Source: Cyclobacteriaceae bacterium (lineage in GTDB: Bacteria > Bacteroidota > Bacteroidia > Cytophagales > Cyclobacteriaceae). Taken from it: a stretch of DNA of 64,000 nt. The stretch lies in contig JAIBBC010000002.1 in the NCBI GenBank assembly GCA_019694875.1, positions 620,001 through 684,000 of the forward strand, given 5' to 3'. Shown one piece after another: positions 17,670 through 26,906 of the stretch (position 1 is its first letter; the number at the start of each line of letters is the position of its first letter). The notes under the pieces are model-generated. The model saw nothing but the letters and a program-made list of their open reading frames with translations, searched no databases and was not told the DNA's origin. The translations under genes and the position numbers were made by a program.

Positions 17670-18885
17670 CCGGAAAAGAAATTATAAACGTTGATCCCTG
17701 ATTGACCAGACTTCGGGCGGAAATAAATCCCTGATGCTGCTCGACAATTTTTTTGCAAAGCGCCAACCCAATCCCGGTTCCTTCAAATTCACCATTGTTG
17801 TGCAAGCGCCTGAACATTCCGAAAATATCTTCGGCATACTTTTGCTCGAACCCTATCCCGTTATCTTCCACATAAATCCTCACATACCGGTTGCCGGGTA
17901 GCTTCGTGGTTTGGTTTTCAGTCATCGTGTCAGACCGGATGCTGATCACCGGGTTTACATCCTGTTTTTTATACTTGAGTGCATTCGAGATGAGATTCTG
18001 AAATAATGGTCGCATCAGTCGCGCACTTGCATACAACGTTGGGAGGTTATCGATCGTGATCTTGGCATCTTTTTCCCGAATCTCATCTGCCAAATCGGAG
18101 AGCAGGTCACGCAAGGTATCGTTCAGATTCACAGACGTGAAGTCGCCCGGTTCTGCTGTGAGCTTTGAGAATGCGAGGATGTCGGCAATCAGCGTTTGTG
18201 TGCGCTCCGCTGCCCGTTGAATGCGGTTAATCAAATCAACGTCTTCCTGTGATTCCTTGTGACGGAGATACAGGCGGTCGCTGAACATTCTGATCTTACG
18301 CAACGGCTCCTGCAAATCGTGAGAGGCCATGAATGCAAAGCGTTCGAGGTTTTTATTGGCGTTTTCAAGATCGGCAATGTTTGTCAGCAACGTGCGGTTA
18401 AGGGAATTCACTTTTTCTTCCGACAGCATGCGATCTTTTATTTCGATCTCGAGGCTTTTGTTGATCGCTACAAGCTTTTGCTCTTGTTCAACCAGCAACC
18501 TGTTCTTTTTGTACAGATCAATCAATACACCAACCTTGGCCCGCAGAATGTCGGGATTGATCGGCTTGAAAATGTAATCGATCGCACCCGATTGGTATCC
18601 CTTATACATGTTATCATCACCGTAATTATTAGCTGTGATGAATATGATCGGGATGTGTTTCAGCTTTTCACGTTCGTAGATTAACGATGCCGTTTCGAAA
18701 CCGTTGAGGTTTGGCATCTTAACGTCCATCAGGATCATGGCAAAATCAAACTCAGCCAGCAGGATTTTTAATGCCTCCCGCCCGGAATGTGCCTTAACAA
18801 ACCGGTAACCGCTCGGTTCGAGAATAGTCTCAATCGAGAGCAGGTTATCTTCCCGGTCGTCAACTAACAGAATCTTGGGCTGCAT
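17662..18885 (-). CDS. Receiver-histidine kinase
   Basis: 407 residues: receiver 1-120 with D54 in LMDVKMPNLNG, coiled coil about 125-180, HisKA with H189 in MASHDLQEPLRK, HATPase_c with NLISNALKYKK N box and GTGIGLALCKKI. It resembles the kinase at 8609 but lacks the PAS domain. The gene follows the HAMP-repeat kinase with a single base between stop and start, so the two are co-expressed; the receiver probably takes phosphate from that giant kinase. Cytoplasmic, no membrane helices. Confidence 0.92.
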   Translation of the reverse strand: MQPKILLVDDREDNLLSIETILEPSGYRFVKAHSGREALKILLAEFDFAMILMDVKMPNLNGFETASLIYEREKLKHIPIIFITANNYGDDNMYKGYQSGAIDYIFKPINPDILRAKVGVLIDLYKKNRLLVEQEQKLVAINKSLEIEIKDRMLSEEKVNSLNRTLLTNIADLENANKNLERFAFMASHDLQEPLRKIRMFSDRLYLRHKESQEDVDLINRIQRAAERTQTLIADILAFSKLTAEPGDFTSVNLNDTLRDLLSDLADEIREKDAKITIDNLPTLYASARLMRPLFQNLISNALKYKKQDVNPVISIRSDTMTENQTTKLPGNRYVRIYVEDNGIGFEQKYAEDIFGMFRRLHNNGEFEGTGIGLALCKKIVEQHQGFISARSLVNQGSTFIISFPVK

Positions 18886-18886
18886 A

Positions 18887-21800
18887 TTATTTACAGAACC
18901 ACAGACGCATTAACGATAACAACTGATCTATCTTTACAGGCTTTGTAATATAATCCGAAGCTCCTGCTTCTATACATTTTTGCCGGTCGCCCTTCATCGC
19001 TTTCGCAGTTACGGCAATAATCGGCAACGTGCTATTCTTGTGCTCACGCCTGATCTTCTGGGTAGTTTCGTACCCATCTATTTCCGGCATCATAATATCC
19101 ATCAGCACCATTTCAATCTTTGGATTTTCATTCAGCAGTTGAATGGCTTCCTTACCTGATTCGGCCGTGATCACATTAATGTTGAATCGTTCGAACACGG
19201 TAGTCAGCGCGAAGAGGTTTCGTACGTCATCGTCCACAACGAGGATATTTTTGCCGGTGAGGATATCTTCTTTGTTCCGGATGTTTTCGATAATCCGCTG
19301 TTTCTCCGGTGCGATATCCTTATGATTGATGTGCAGATGAGAAATTGTCTCTTCGAGCAAGTATTCAATCGAGTTGGCACTTTTCGTGATCAGTGAACTG
19401 GAATTGAGGTTGATGTTGCTCAGTTCTGTTTTATTGAAATCCTTTGCTGAATATACGATCAGCGGGGTAAGTTTTTTCTTGAGCTTGTTGATCTGGTGAA
19501 TCAGGTCAAGACCGGAAACATCCGGAAGGGTGTAGTCCAGGATCACACAGTCAAACACCTGTTCTTTCATCAGCTTGACTGCCTTTTTACCATTGTCGGC
19601 AATAATCACATTCAATTTCTCGTCCTGCAGCATCTTGGCAATCTGTGATGAATCGATTTCATTGTCTTCGATTACAAGTACGCTGCGCACGGCTTTATTG
19701 TGGTACGAAACAATGTCGTTGAACAAGTCGTTCAGTACATCATTATTCAAAGGCTTCAGTAAAAAGCTTCTTGCTCCGCGTTTCAGCGCGAGCGTTCGGT
19801 TTTCTTCTCCCGAGATCACGTGGATCGGGATGTGACGGTAGTTCAGGTCGTTGCGTAGGAGTTCAATTACTTTCCAACCGCTGGTTTCCGGAAGTTTCAC
19901 GTCAAGTGTGATCGCAATAGGAGAGAAGCGGTTAATAAAATCAAACACTTCGAGATAGTTGGTTGCCATAACAGCTTTCAACCCATTCTCGTGGGCTTTC
20001 TCCATGATGATTTTCCCAAAACGAAGGTCATCTTCTACCACCAGCACTACTTGGTCGTTTGCCTGAATATGGTCGCGATCATCCCCGGTATCGTTGAGCA
20101 TTTCATTGACAACCTCTTTACGCGCATCAAGCGTTACGGCTGTTGTGCGGATTTCTGCACCCGGTACATCCGTCTGATATTGCTGAATTACTTTCAGGCT
20201 TTCCGGTGTATTGCGAGGCGTTACGTTTGGTACGCTCTCGGTAGGGAGGTAGAGTGTGAACGTGCTACCGATACCTGCCTGGCTGTCGAGCTCGATCGTT
20301 CCTCCAAGAAGTTCGGCAAGACCGCGGCTGATGGAAAGTCCCAATCCTGTACCGCCATATTTCCGGCTCGTTGAACCTTCTGCCTGCTGGAACGCTTCGA
20401 AGATAATCTGTTGCTTTTCCTGCGGGATACCGATACCAGTATCGCTGATCGAGAATCCGATAACCCTCGGTGCATTATCGAGATTCTGGTTGCCCGGCTT
20501 CCAGCTCTTGTTCGCGACAAACACGTTCAGTTTTACTTCACCTTTTTCCGTGAACTTGAACGCATTCGACAACAGGTTTTTGAGGATCTGGTTCAGACGC
20601 TGAATATCGGTCTCAATCGAAGCCGGCAATGAAATATCGGTTTCAATCTTGAACCGCAGGCTTCGCGCTTCTGAAATCGGTTTGAAAGTGGTTTCCACGA
20701 AGGATGCGATCTCGGAAATTCTAACCGTTGAAATGTTGGCCGAGATAAATCCGGACTCGATTTTTGAAAGGTCAAGAATGTCGTTGATCAGCTGGATCAG
20801 GTCATCCCCGCAGGAGTGAATGGTTTTTGCGTAGCGGACCTGCTTGTCGTTGAGGTTTCCCTCCGCGTTTTCATACAACTGCTGTGCGAGAATCAACAAG
20901 CTGTTCAGCGGAGTTCTCAATTCGTGCGACATGTTCGCAAGGAACTCCGACTTGTATTTCGATGTAAGCGTAAGTTGCTCGGCTTTTTCTTCGAGCGACC
21001 TGCGCGCTTCTTCCACCTCCTTGTTTTTCGCTTCCACTTCGTCTTTCTGCTTCACGAGCAGAAGGGCCTTATCCTGGAGCTCATCGTTTGTACGTCTCAA
21101 TTCTTCCTGCTGGGTTTTCAATTCACCCGCAAGTGATTGCGATTGTTCGAGGAGTTCTTCTGTACGGGTGTTGGTTTCGATCGTGTTCAACACGATACCG
21201 ATACTTTCCGTCAGCTGGTCAAGGAAGTCAAGGTGCGTGGCGCTGAATTGATCAAGCGATGCAAGTTCGATAACGGCCTTCACGTTGTTTTCAAACAACA
21301 CAGGCAGAATGACCAGGTTTGACGGCTTGGCTTTACCGAGACCTGAATTGATCTTCACATATCCGGCCGGTACGTTTGTTAAAAGGATTCTTTCTTTTTC
21401 GAACGCGCACTGTCCAACCAAACCTTCGCCAATCGCAAACTCGGTCGGAATGTTTTTCTCTTCTTTATACGCATACGCAGCAAAGAGCTTAAGCTTCTTG
21501 ATCTGCGCGGTGTCATCCTGACCCAAAATATAGAATGCTCCATAGTGGGCGCTTACCACTTCTGCAAGTTCCGAAAGGATACGTTTGGTTACCGTGTTCA
21601 AATCTTTCTGGCCCTGCAACATTTGCGTAAACTTCGCGAGGTTCGACTTCAGCCAGTCTTGTTCCTGTGTACGCAGCGTTGTTTCACGAAGGTTGGTGAT
21701 CATCTGGTTGATCGTATCTTTCAACGCTTCCAATTCACCTTTTGCATCCACACGAATCGCGCGTGTCAAGTCACCCTTCGTTACCGCAGACGCCACTTCA

Positions 21801-24730
21801 GAAATAGAGCGTACCTGCGTTGTCAGGTTTGCAGCAAGCTGGTTCACGTTTTCCGTCAAGTCTTTCCATGTACCCGATGCACCCGGTACACTGGCCTGAC
21901 CACCCAAACGACCTTCAACACCCACCTCACGGGCCACCGTTGTTACCTGATCGGCAAATACCGCGAGCGTATCAATCATCTCGTTGATCGTATCCGTCAA
22001 CTGCGCCAATTCACCCAAGGCATTGATCGACAGTTTTTGTTTCAAATTTCCTTTCGCCACCGAAGTCACAACTTTCGCGATACCCCGAACCTGACCCGTC
22101 AGGTTTGACGCCATCTGGTTCACGGAGTCTGTCAAGTCTTTCCACGTACCGGCAACGCCCCGTACCTCGGCCTGACCACCCAGCTTACCTTCCGTACCCA
22201 CTTCACGTGCCACACGCGTTACTTCAAATGCGAATGAGTTGAGCTGTTCGACCATCGTGTTGATGGTGTTCTTCAACTCAAGCATTTCCCCGCGTACGTC
22301 CACCGTAATCTTCTTCGATAAGTCACCGTTTGCCACGGCCGTTGTTACCGATGCAACGTTACGCACTTGGTCAGTCAGGTTACCCGCCATCTGGTTTACC
22401 GAGTCCGTCAAATCTTTCCATGTACCCGCAACACCCGGCACGAATGCCTGACCCCCGAGCTTACCATCCGTACCCACTTCACGCGCCACACGCGTTACCT
22501 CCGATGCAAACCCGCGAAGCTGGTCCACCATCGTGTTCAATGTATCTTTCAGCTGGAGAATTTCCCCGCGTACGTCCACCGTAATTTTCTGCGACAAGTC
22601 ACCATTCGCCACGGCAATCGCAACGTTCGCGATGTTACGAATCTGCGCTGTGAGGTTACCCGCCATTTGATTTACCGAGTCGGTCAAACCTTTCCACACA
22701 CCACCAACGCCTTTCACCGTGGCCTGGCCACCGAGTTTACCTTCCGAACCTACTTCGTTCGCCACACGCGTTACTTCCGAAGCAAAAGAGTTCAACTGGT
22801 CCACCATCGTGTTGATCGTGTCTTTCAACTCAAGCATTTCACCTTTCACGTCTACCGTGATCTTTTTCGACAAGTCGCCTTTCGCAACGGCCGTTGTTAC
22901 ATCGGCAATGTTACGTACCTGGTTCGTCAGGTTATCGGCCATTTTGTTTACCGAATCTGTCAAGTCTTTCCACGTACCACCTACACCCGGTACATCGGCC
23001 TGACCGCCAAGCTGTCCTTCCGAACCTACCTCGCGTGCCACGCGCGTTACTTCCGAACCGAACGAGTTCAACTGGTCCACCATCGTATTGATCGTGTTCT
23101 TCAACTCGAGCATTTCCCCGCGCACGTCCACCGCAATCTTCTTCGACAAGTCGCCCTTCGCCACCGCGGTTGTTACATCGGCAATGTTCCGCACCTGGTT
23201 CGTCAGGTTGGAAGCCATCTGGTTTACCGAGTCCGTTAAGTCTTTCCATGTTCCACCTACACCCGGCACGTTCGCCTGACCACCGAGCTGACCTTCGGTA
23301 CCCACTTCGCGCGCCACACGCGTTACCTCCGAAGAGAATGAGTTGAGCTGTTCCACCATCGTGTTGATCGTGTTCTTGAGCTCGAGCAATTCTCCTTTCG
23401 CATCTACCGTAATTTTTTTCGACAAGTCTCCGTTCGCCACAGCTGTCGTTACACCGGCAATGTTCCGCACCTGGCCCGTAAGGTTAGATGCCATCTGGTT
23501 CACGGAGTCGGTCAGATCTTTCCACACACCACCAACACCTTTTACCGTTGCCTGACCACCGAGCTTACCTTCTGTACCTACTTCAAGCGCCACGCGCGTT
23601 ACCTCCGAACCGAACGAGTTCAGCTGATCCACCATCGTATTGATTGTATCTTTCAGCTGAAGCATTTCACCTTTCACGTCCACCGTGATCTTCTTCGACA
23701 AGTCGCCTTTTGCCACGGCCGTTGTTACCTCCGCGATGTTACGCACCTGGTTCGTCAGGTTATCCGCCATCTGGTTCACGGAGTCTGTCAGGTTTTTCCA
23801 GATACCACCCACACCCTGTACCGTTGCCTGACCACCGAGTTTACCTTCCGTACCTACTTCAAGCGCCACACGCGTCACCTCCGAACCGAACGAGTTCAAC
23901 TGGTCCACCAGCGTGTTAATTGTGTTCTTGAGCTCAAGCATTTCCCCGCGCACGTCAACCGTAATTTTTTTGGAGAGGTTACCGCGTGCGATAGCCGTTG
24001 TTACTTCGGCAATGTTTCGCACCTGGTTCGTCAGGTTACCGGCCATCAGGTTTACGGAGTCGGTAAGGTCTTTCCACACACCACCAACGCCTTTTACTTT
24101 TGCCTGGCCCCCGAGCTTACCCTCAGAACCCACTTCACGCGCTACGCGCGTTACCTCCATGGAGAACAGGTTAAGCTGCTTCACCATGTAGTTTACTTCT
24201 TTCGCAATTCTTAGAAATTCTCCTTCAAGCTTGTGATCACCGATTTCTTCCGGCATCTCCTGCGACAGATTACCTTTCGCCACCGAGCTGATTACGTGCG
24301 CAATCTCGATGGTCGGGTGCACAAGGTCAGAGATGAGTACGTTCAACGAGTTTACACCTTCTTTCCATGAGCCCTTGTTGCTGGGGACTTCAATGCGTTG
24401 CGTGAGTTTTCCCTGTTTACCGATTGTGTTACCGGCACGGGTGAATTCGTTCATCATCCGCTCGTTCAGCGAGATGATTTCATTAAGCGTGTCGAATACT
24501 TTCCCGTTCAGACCAACTTCATCTACGGGCATGCGAACGGTAAAATTTCCGTTTTTCACTTCCGTGAGCACGCGAAGCAATTCGCGCGTGTCGAGTTGAG
24601 GAAGTTCAGTGTAATGACCATCGCCATTTCCGTTACCGTTTACATGAACGGGAACTTTATATTTTTTTTCTGCAGATTTTGAGATCGGAAGGGTTCCGGA
24701 TTTTGTTTTCGGGAAATTCTTTGTACTCAT
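18887..24730 (-). CDS. Soluble giant hybrid kinase with tandem HAMP repeats, GAF and three receivers
   Basis: 1947 residues from the ATG at 24730 ([12 protein letters not shown]); a longer in-frame start at 24817 reads a non-conserved hydrophobic leader and is rejected. There is no membrane segment. Residues about 50-190 hold divergent HAMP-like segments ([25 protein letters not shown]), then nine 92-residue units each with two HAMP half-types ([13 protein letters not shown] and [13 protein letters not shown]). GAF about 1040-1180, coiled coil to 1255, HisKA with H1269 in [11 protein letters not shown], HATPase_c, and receivers with acceptors near D1609, D1732 and D1878. The architecture is like fungal group III (Nik1/Os1) kinases, which respond to osmotic and envelope stress. 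It heads an operon with the receiver-kinase at 17662. Confidence 0.93.
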   Translation of the reverse strand: MSTKNFPKTKSGTLPISKSAEKKYKVPVHVNGNGNGDGHYTELPQLDTRELLRVLTEVKNGNFTVRMPVDEVGLNGKVFDTLNEIISLNERMMNEFTRAGNTIGKQGKLTQRIEVPSNKGSWKEGVNSLNVLISDLVHPTIEIAHVISSVAKGNLSQEMPEEIGDHKLEGEFLRIAKEVNYMVKQLNLFSMEVTRVAREVGSEGKLGGQAKVKGVGGVWKDLTDSVNLMAGNLTNQVRNIAEVTTAIARGNLSKKITVDVRGEMLELKNTINTLVDQLNSFGSEVTRVALEVGTEGKLGGQATVQGVGGIWKNLTDSVNQMADNLTNQVRNIAEVTTAVAKGDLSKKITVDVKGEMLQLKDTINTMVDQLNSFGSEVTRVALEVGTEGKLGGQATVKGVGGVWKDLTDSVNQMASNLTGQVRNIAGVTTAVANGDLSKKITVDAKGELLELKNTINTMVEQLNSFSSEVTRVAREVGTEGQLGGQANVPGVGGTWKDLTDSVNQMASNLTNQVRNIADVTTAVAKGDLSKKIAVDVRGEMLELKNTINTMVDQLNSFGSEVTRVAREVGSEGQLGGQADVPGVGGTWKDLTDSVNKMADNLTNQVRNIADVTTAVAKGDLSKKITVDVKGEMLELKDTINTMVDQLNSFASEVTRVANEVGSEGKLGGQATVKGVGGVWKGLTDSVNQMAGNLTAQIRNIANVAIAVANGDLSQKITVDVRGEILQLKDTLNTMVDQLRGFASEVTRVAREVGTDGKLGGQAFVPGVAGTWKDLTDSVNQMAGNLTDQVRNVASVTTAVANGDLSKKITVDVRGEMLELKNTINTMVEQLNSFAFEVTRVAREVGTEGKLGGQAEVRGVAGTWKDLTDSVNQMASNLTGQVRGIAKVVTSVAKGNLKQKLSINALGELAQLTDTINEMIDTLAVFADQVTTVAREVGVEGRLGGQASVPGASGTWKDLTENVNQLAANLTTQVRSISEVASAVTKGDLTRAIRVDAKGELEALKDTINQMITNLRETTLRTQEQDWLKSNLAKFTQMLQGQKDLNTVTKRILSELAEVVSAHYGAFYILGQDDTAQIKKLKLFAAYAYKEEKNIPTEFAIGEGLVGQCAFEKERILLTNVPAGYVKINSGLGKAKPSNLVILPVLFENNVKAVIELASLDQFSATHLDFLDQLTESIGIVLNTIETNTRTEELLEQSQSLAGELKTQQEELRRTNDELQDKALLLVKQKDEVEAKNKEVEEARRSLEEKAEQLTLTSKYKSEFLANMSHELRTPLNSLLILAQQLYENAEGNLNDKQVRYAKTIHSCGDDLIQLINDILDLSKIESGFISANISTVRISEIASFVETTFKPISEARSLRFKIETDISLPASIETDIQRLNQILKNLLSNAFKFTEKGEVKLNVFVANKSWKPGNQNLDNAPRVIGFSISDTGIGIPQEKQQIIFEAFQQAEGSTSRKYGGTGLGLSISRGLAELLGGTIELDSQAGIGSTFTLYLPTESVPNVTPRNTPESLKVIQQYQTDVPGAEIRTTAVTLDARKEVVNEMLNDTGDDRDHIQANDQVVLVVEDDLRFGKIIMEKAHENGLKAVMATNYLEVFDFINRFSPIAITLDVKLPETSGWKVIELLRNDLNYRHIPIHVISGEENRTLALKRGARSFLLKPLNNDVLNDLFNDIVSYHNKAVRSVLVIEDNEIDSSQIAKMLQDEKLNVIIADNGKKAVKLMKEQVFDCVILDYTLPDVSGLDLIHQINKLKKKLTPLIVYSAKDFNKTELSNINLNSSSLITKSANSIEYLLEETISHLHINHKDIAPEKQRIIENIRNKEDILTGKNILVVDDDVRNLFALTTVFERFNINVITAESGKEAIQLLNENPKIEMVLMDIMMPEIDGYETTQKIRREHKNSTLPIIAVTAKAMKGDRQKCIEAGASDYITKPVKIDQLLSLMRLWFCK
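21674..24157 (-). repeat. Nine tandem 276-bp units encoding HAMP pairs
   Basis: Within the giant kinase gene, a 92-residue unit recurs nine times in frame without spacer. Each unit opens with [10 protein letters not shown] or close variants, contains one GGQA and one WKDLTDSVN, then a GDLSKKI segment and closes near LNSF. The first starts at 24157 and the ninth ends about 21674. Eight units are closely similar; the ninth (with [11 protein letters not shown]) and part of the eighth ([15 protein letters not shown]) are more diverged. High similarity of neighbouring units at the DNA level makes the number liable to change by recombination and to assembly error. Confidence 0.9.
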
Positions 24731-24918
24731 AGCTGGGAGAATAAGGGTTGAGCGTTCAGAGATACGTAAAAACAGTAAGACGTAGTACATTCTCAGAGAT
24801 GCTGCCGGATAGGGCAAGCATTTCAGTGAATACGATTTTGTGTTTTGTTATTCAGACGATACAGTCATGTATGATTCGTTAACGTTTAATTGAATTTTGC
24901 CTCAGTTCTTTTAAGACG

Positions 24919-24948
24919 AAAAGCCAGGCATCATAAAGATGCCGGGCC
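24919..24948 (-). terminator. Intrinsic terminator after the coiled-coil lipoprotein gene
   Basis: Arms GCCAGGCATC (24924-24933) and GATGCCGGGC (24939-24948) form a stem of about ten pairs (one mismatch) with a five-base loop, and reading leftward the stem is followed by TTTT. It lies just beyond the stop of the gene ending at 24974. Confidence 0.75.
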
Positions 24949-24973
24949 TTTCCATAACCTAAACCTAACCTAC

Positions 24974-25717
24974 CTAACTGAGTTCTTTTTCGATAGCTGT
25001 GATCTTCTTCTGAGCTTCTTCTTTGCCCAGTGAAAGAGAGATCTTGTATAATTCGAGTGCCTCGCGTAATGCTTCTTTTTTCTTACGAGGAGCAAAGTTT
25101 GTGCGGTCAGCAACTTTTTCCATTGCCTTCGCCTGCTCGTAGTACAAATTAGCAGTTGTTACTTTGTTCTGTTCGTTGGTGTCTTTCATTAATGTTTCCA
25201 GCGAAGAAATGTCAGACTCGCGCACCTTAATCACTTCATCCTTAGCCAACAGCGTTGAATCTTTCTGTGTAATTGCACGTGTCATTGTCTCGTTTTCGCT
25301 TCTCATCTTCGAAACTTCGAGCTGAAGTGCGGCAACTTCCTGCTGACGCAGTTCCAAATCAGCCTTCAGTCTCTTGATAGATGAGGCCATACCGGCTGCA
25401 TTTTTCGACTTCTTTTCCAGATCAGCAATTTTCATTTGTGAATCTTTGATGTACTGGTTGATGTCGTTCAGGCGCTCTGAGTAGCTGGTGTAAGATGTTC
25501 CTTCCACCACATTTGCGCGGAGAACTCTGCGGCTTGCATCGATTGAGTCGATCAGCACGTTCACTTCCTTTAGTTGAGAAGCTTCTGCCTGGCTTGCCTG
25601 CAGTTCAGTGTTTAATGAATCTATTTTGTACTGGAGTCTTTCCTTCTCTTTTGAATCGCAGCTTACGAGAAGCGCTGCTATACCGAGGGTGAGTATTCCT
25701 GCTTTAACTGTTTTCAT
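24974..25717 (-). CDS. Coiled-coil lipoprotein of unknown function
   Basis: 247 residues. An N-terminal signal (MKTVKAGILTLGIAALLVSC) ends in a lipobox, LLVSC, so Cys20 should be lipidated. The rest is almost all helix and coiled coil, with heptad-rich stretches (QYKIDSLNTELQASQAEA; SSIKRLKADLELRQQEVAAL) and a C-terminal basic/acidic helix near residues 200-245. No enzymatic motif. Such proteins often act as periplasmic spacers or stress-related scaffolds in Bacteroidota. It is a single-gene unit: own terminator to the left and a 240-base leader to the right. Function not recognised. Confidence 0.85.
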   Translation of the reverse strand: MKTVKAGILTLGIAALLVSCDSKEKERLQYKIDSLNTELQASQAEASQLKEVNVLIDSIDASRRVLRANVVEGTSYTSYSERLNDINQYIKDSQMKIADLEKKSKNAAGMASSIKRLKADLELRQQEVAALQLEVSKMRSENETMTRAITQKDSTLLAKDEVIKVRESDISSLETLMKDTNEQNKVTTANLYYEQAKAMEKVADRTNFAPRKKKEALREALELYKISLSLGKEEAQKKITAIEKELS

Positions 25718-25769
25718 AGTTTGTTCGATTGTATTTTCCCCGAATGTTTCGATTTTGATGCCAACCTGA

Positions 25770-25788
25770 CCGGTATTGATGATACCGG
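25770..25788. repeat. Short perfect inverted repeat in the leader of the lipoprotein gene
   Basis: CCGGTAT (25770-25776) and ATACCGG (25782-25788) around TGATG. It is about 50 bases before the start of the lipoprotein gene, so it could be a 5-prime hairpin or operator. Nothing else supports it. Confidence 0.35.
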
Positions 25789-25901
25789 CTTCCGGCTACA
25801 GGATTTCAGGACGAGGTGACGGGAATCAGGGAGGAGGGCCGTTATTTGACGGTTTCGGAATCTGAAGGAGTGTGGAAATTTGTCTACAAAATCCACATAA
25901 T

Positions 25902-25935
25902 GGGGCAAAGCCGATTCCACAACCGACTTTGCCCC
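25902..25935 (-). terminator. Hairpin after the PA2169-like gene
   Basis: GGGGCAAAG (25902-25910) pairs with CTTTGCCCC (25927-25935) as a perfect nine-base stem 24 bases beyond the PA2169-like stop at 25959. No long T run follows in the leftward direction, so termination may be partial. Confidence 0.55.
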
Positions 25936-25958
25936 GATTTTGATTGAGATATAATGAC

Positions 25959-26429
25959 CTAGTTCGCTATTTCCTTGTGCTGATCACGCTGCGTGCGGAT
26001 CAGGTCATGCGACATTTTCAACAGGCTTTTCTGACTGGTGATCATGTGCTTGATGTCTGCCGGAAAATCATTTCCTGCTTTAAGCGCTGCCTGATACGCT
26101 TTTTGCGCTGCATCCTCTCCAAATTCACATGCTTCCAATGTTGATCCTGTATCATGGCCGCTAAACGTTGCTTTCACATCCATCCATGCCTGGTAAATAG
26201 CGCCCGGAAGAGTTCTTTCTGATGCAGGTTCGCCACCCAATGCAATCACCTGTTCAGTCAATTGGCTCTTAATATCGACACTGTCCTCCGACACCTGTGT
26301 GAACAAGGTCTTCAGCATAACTTCAGAACTGTCGAGGTCATTAATAGCTTTTTCGTAACCGGTAATGCGGTCGACATTGATTTTGATCAGGTCGTTCAAT
26401 ACGGCAATTATTTCTTTATTGTCTTTCAT
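25959..26429 (-). CDS. PA2169/DUF2383-like four-helix-bundle protein
   Basis: 156-160 residues (alternative starts at 26441 and 26429; MKDNKEIIAVLN is the better one). The chain is four helices: NKEIIAVLNDLIKINVDRI and ERTLPGAIYQAWMDVKATF with GEDAAQKAYQAAL match the PA2169 family of ferritin-like small proteins. The family is often found beside stress genes and its ligand is unsettled. It lies in a stress/envelope group near Dps (30396) and shares a divergent upstream gap with the small membrane protein at 26650. Confidence 0.85.
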   Translation of the reverse strand: MKDNKEIIAVLNDLIKINVDRITGYEKAINDLDSSEVMLKTLFTQVSEDSVDIKSQLTEQVIALGGEPASERTLPGAIYQAWMDVKATFSGHDTGSTLEACEFGEDAAQKAYQAALKAGNDFPADIKHMITSQKSLLKMSHDLIRTQRDQHKEIAN

Positions 26430-26649
26430 ATCGTTAATCATTTAGTTGGTTATAGCCGTGAATGCGCCAAAAACATACCAGCATCATACATGAACAATAC
26501 GCACGAAAACGCCTGTTAGTCAACGAAGAAAGGTTAACCTTATGCCTACTCTGTAGAGTTCATTACACAATTACCGGATTCTCTTGTCCGGGCAACCGAT
26601 TTCAAACTTGGCAATCGAATTGCAAGAGCAGTTGTAAAACCTTTCAATT

Positions 26650-26859
26650 ATGAAAACTCTTGGAATTATTTTGATTGTTGTCGGAGCGATTATGACTGTA
26701 TTCACCGGCTTCAATGTTATAACAAAGAAAGAAGTGGCCGATTTGGGTCCGATTGAAATCAACAAGGAGGAAAAGACTCCGATTTATTGGTCTCCTGTAA
26801 CCGGAGGAATTATCCTCGTTGCGGGAATCGTGATCGTGCTGGTTAGCCGTAAACGGTAG
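26650..26859 (+). CDS. Small two-helix membrane protein, 69 residues
   Basis: Two membrane segments: residues 3-25 (LGIILIVVGAIMTVFTGFNV) and about 46-66 (SPVTGGIILVAGIVIVLVSR), joined by a polar linker with DLGPIEINKEEK. It ends in RKR, fitting an inside-positive C-terminus. Small proteins of this shape are widespread in Bacteroidota near stress genes, but no function is known to me. A strong bidirectional hairpin follows at 26882. Confidence 0.7.
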   Translation: MKTLGIILIVVGAIMTVFTGFNVITKKEVADLGPIEINKEEKTPIYWSPVTGGIILVAGIVIVLVSRKR

Positions 26860-26877
26860 GCACGCACTGGTTTAAAA

Positions 26878-26906
26878 AATTAAAGGCGTCTCTGACGCCT
26901 TTTCTA
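26878..26906. terminator. Bidirectional intrinsic terminator
   Basis: AAAGGCGTC (26882-26890), loop TCT, GACGCCTTT (26894-26902): a perfect nine-base stem flanked by A and T runs on both sides. It lies between the small membrane protein (rightward) and PBP1A (leftward) ends and can serve both. Confidence 0.8.

Noticed and set aside
22367-23239. Long plus-strand open frames across the HAMP array (up to 290 codons), and similar ones at 21545-22108 and 23913-24191
   Set aside because: They are antisense shadows of the repeated kinase code; the 276-base periodicity keeps stops away in the same frame. No domain or start signal supports them.
21674-24157. Direct repeats resembling a CRISPR or satellite array
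   Set aside because: Units are 276 bases, in frame, without unique spacers; they code for HAMP segments.
24731-24817. Longer start for the HAMP kinase (MPYPAASLRM) with a hydrophobic leader
   Set aside because: The clear ATG at 24730 opens the well-behaved [11 protein letters not shown] start; the added part looks like non-coding sequence, so the kinase is taken as soluble.
25714-25920. 68-codon minus-strand frame upstream of the lipoprotein gene
   Set aside because: Low-complexity, no start context, and lies in the leader region; not supported.
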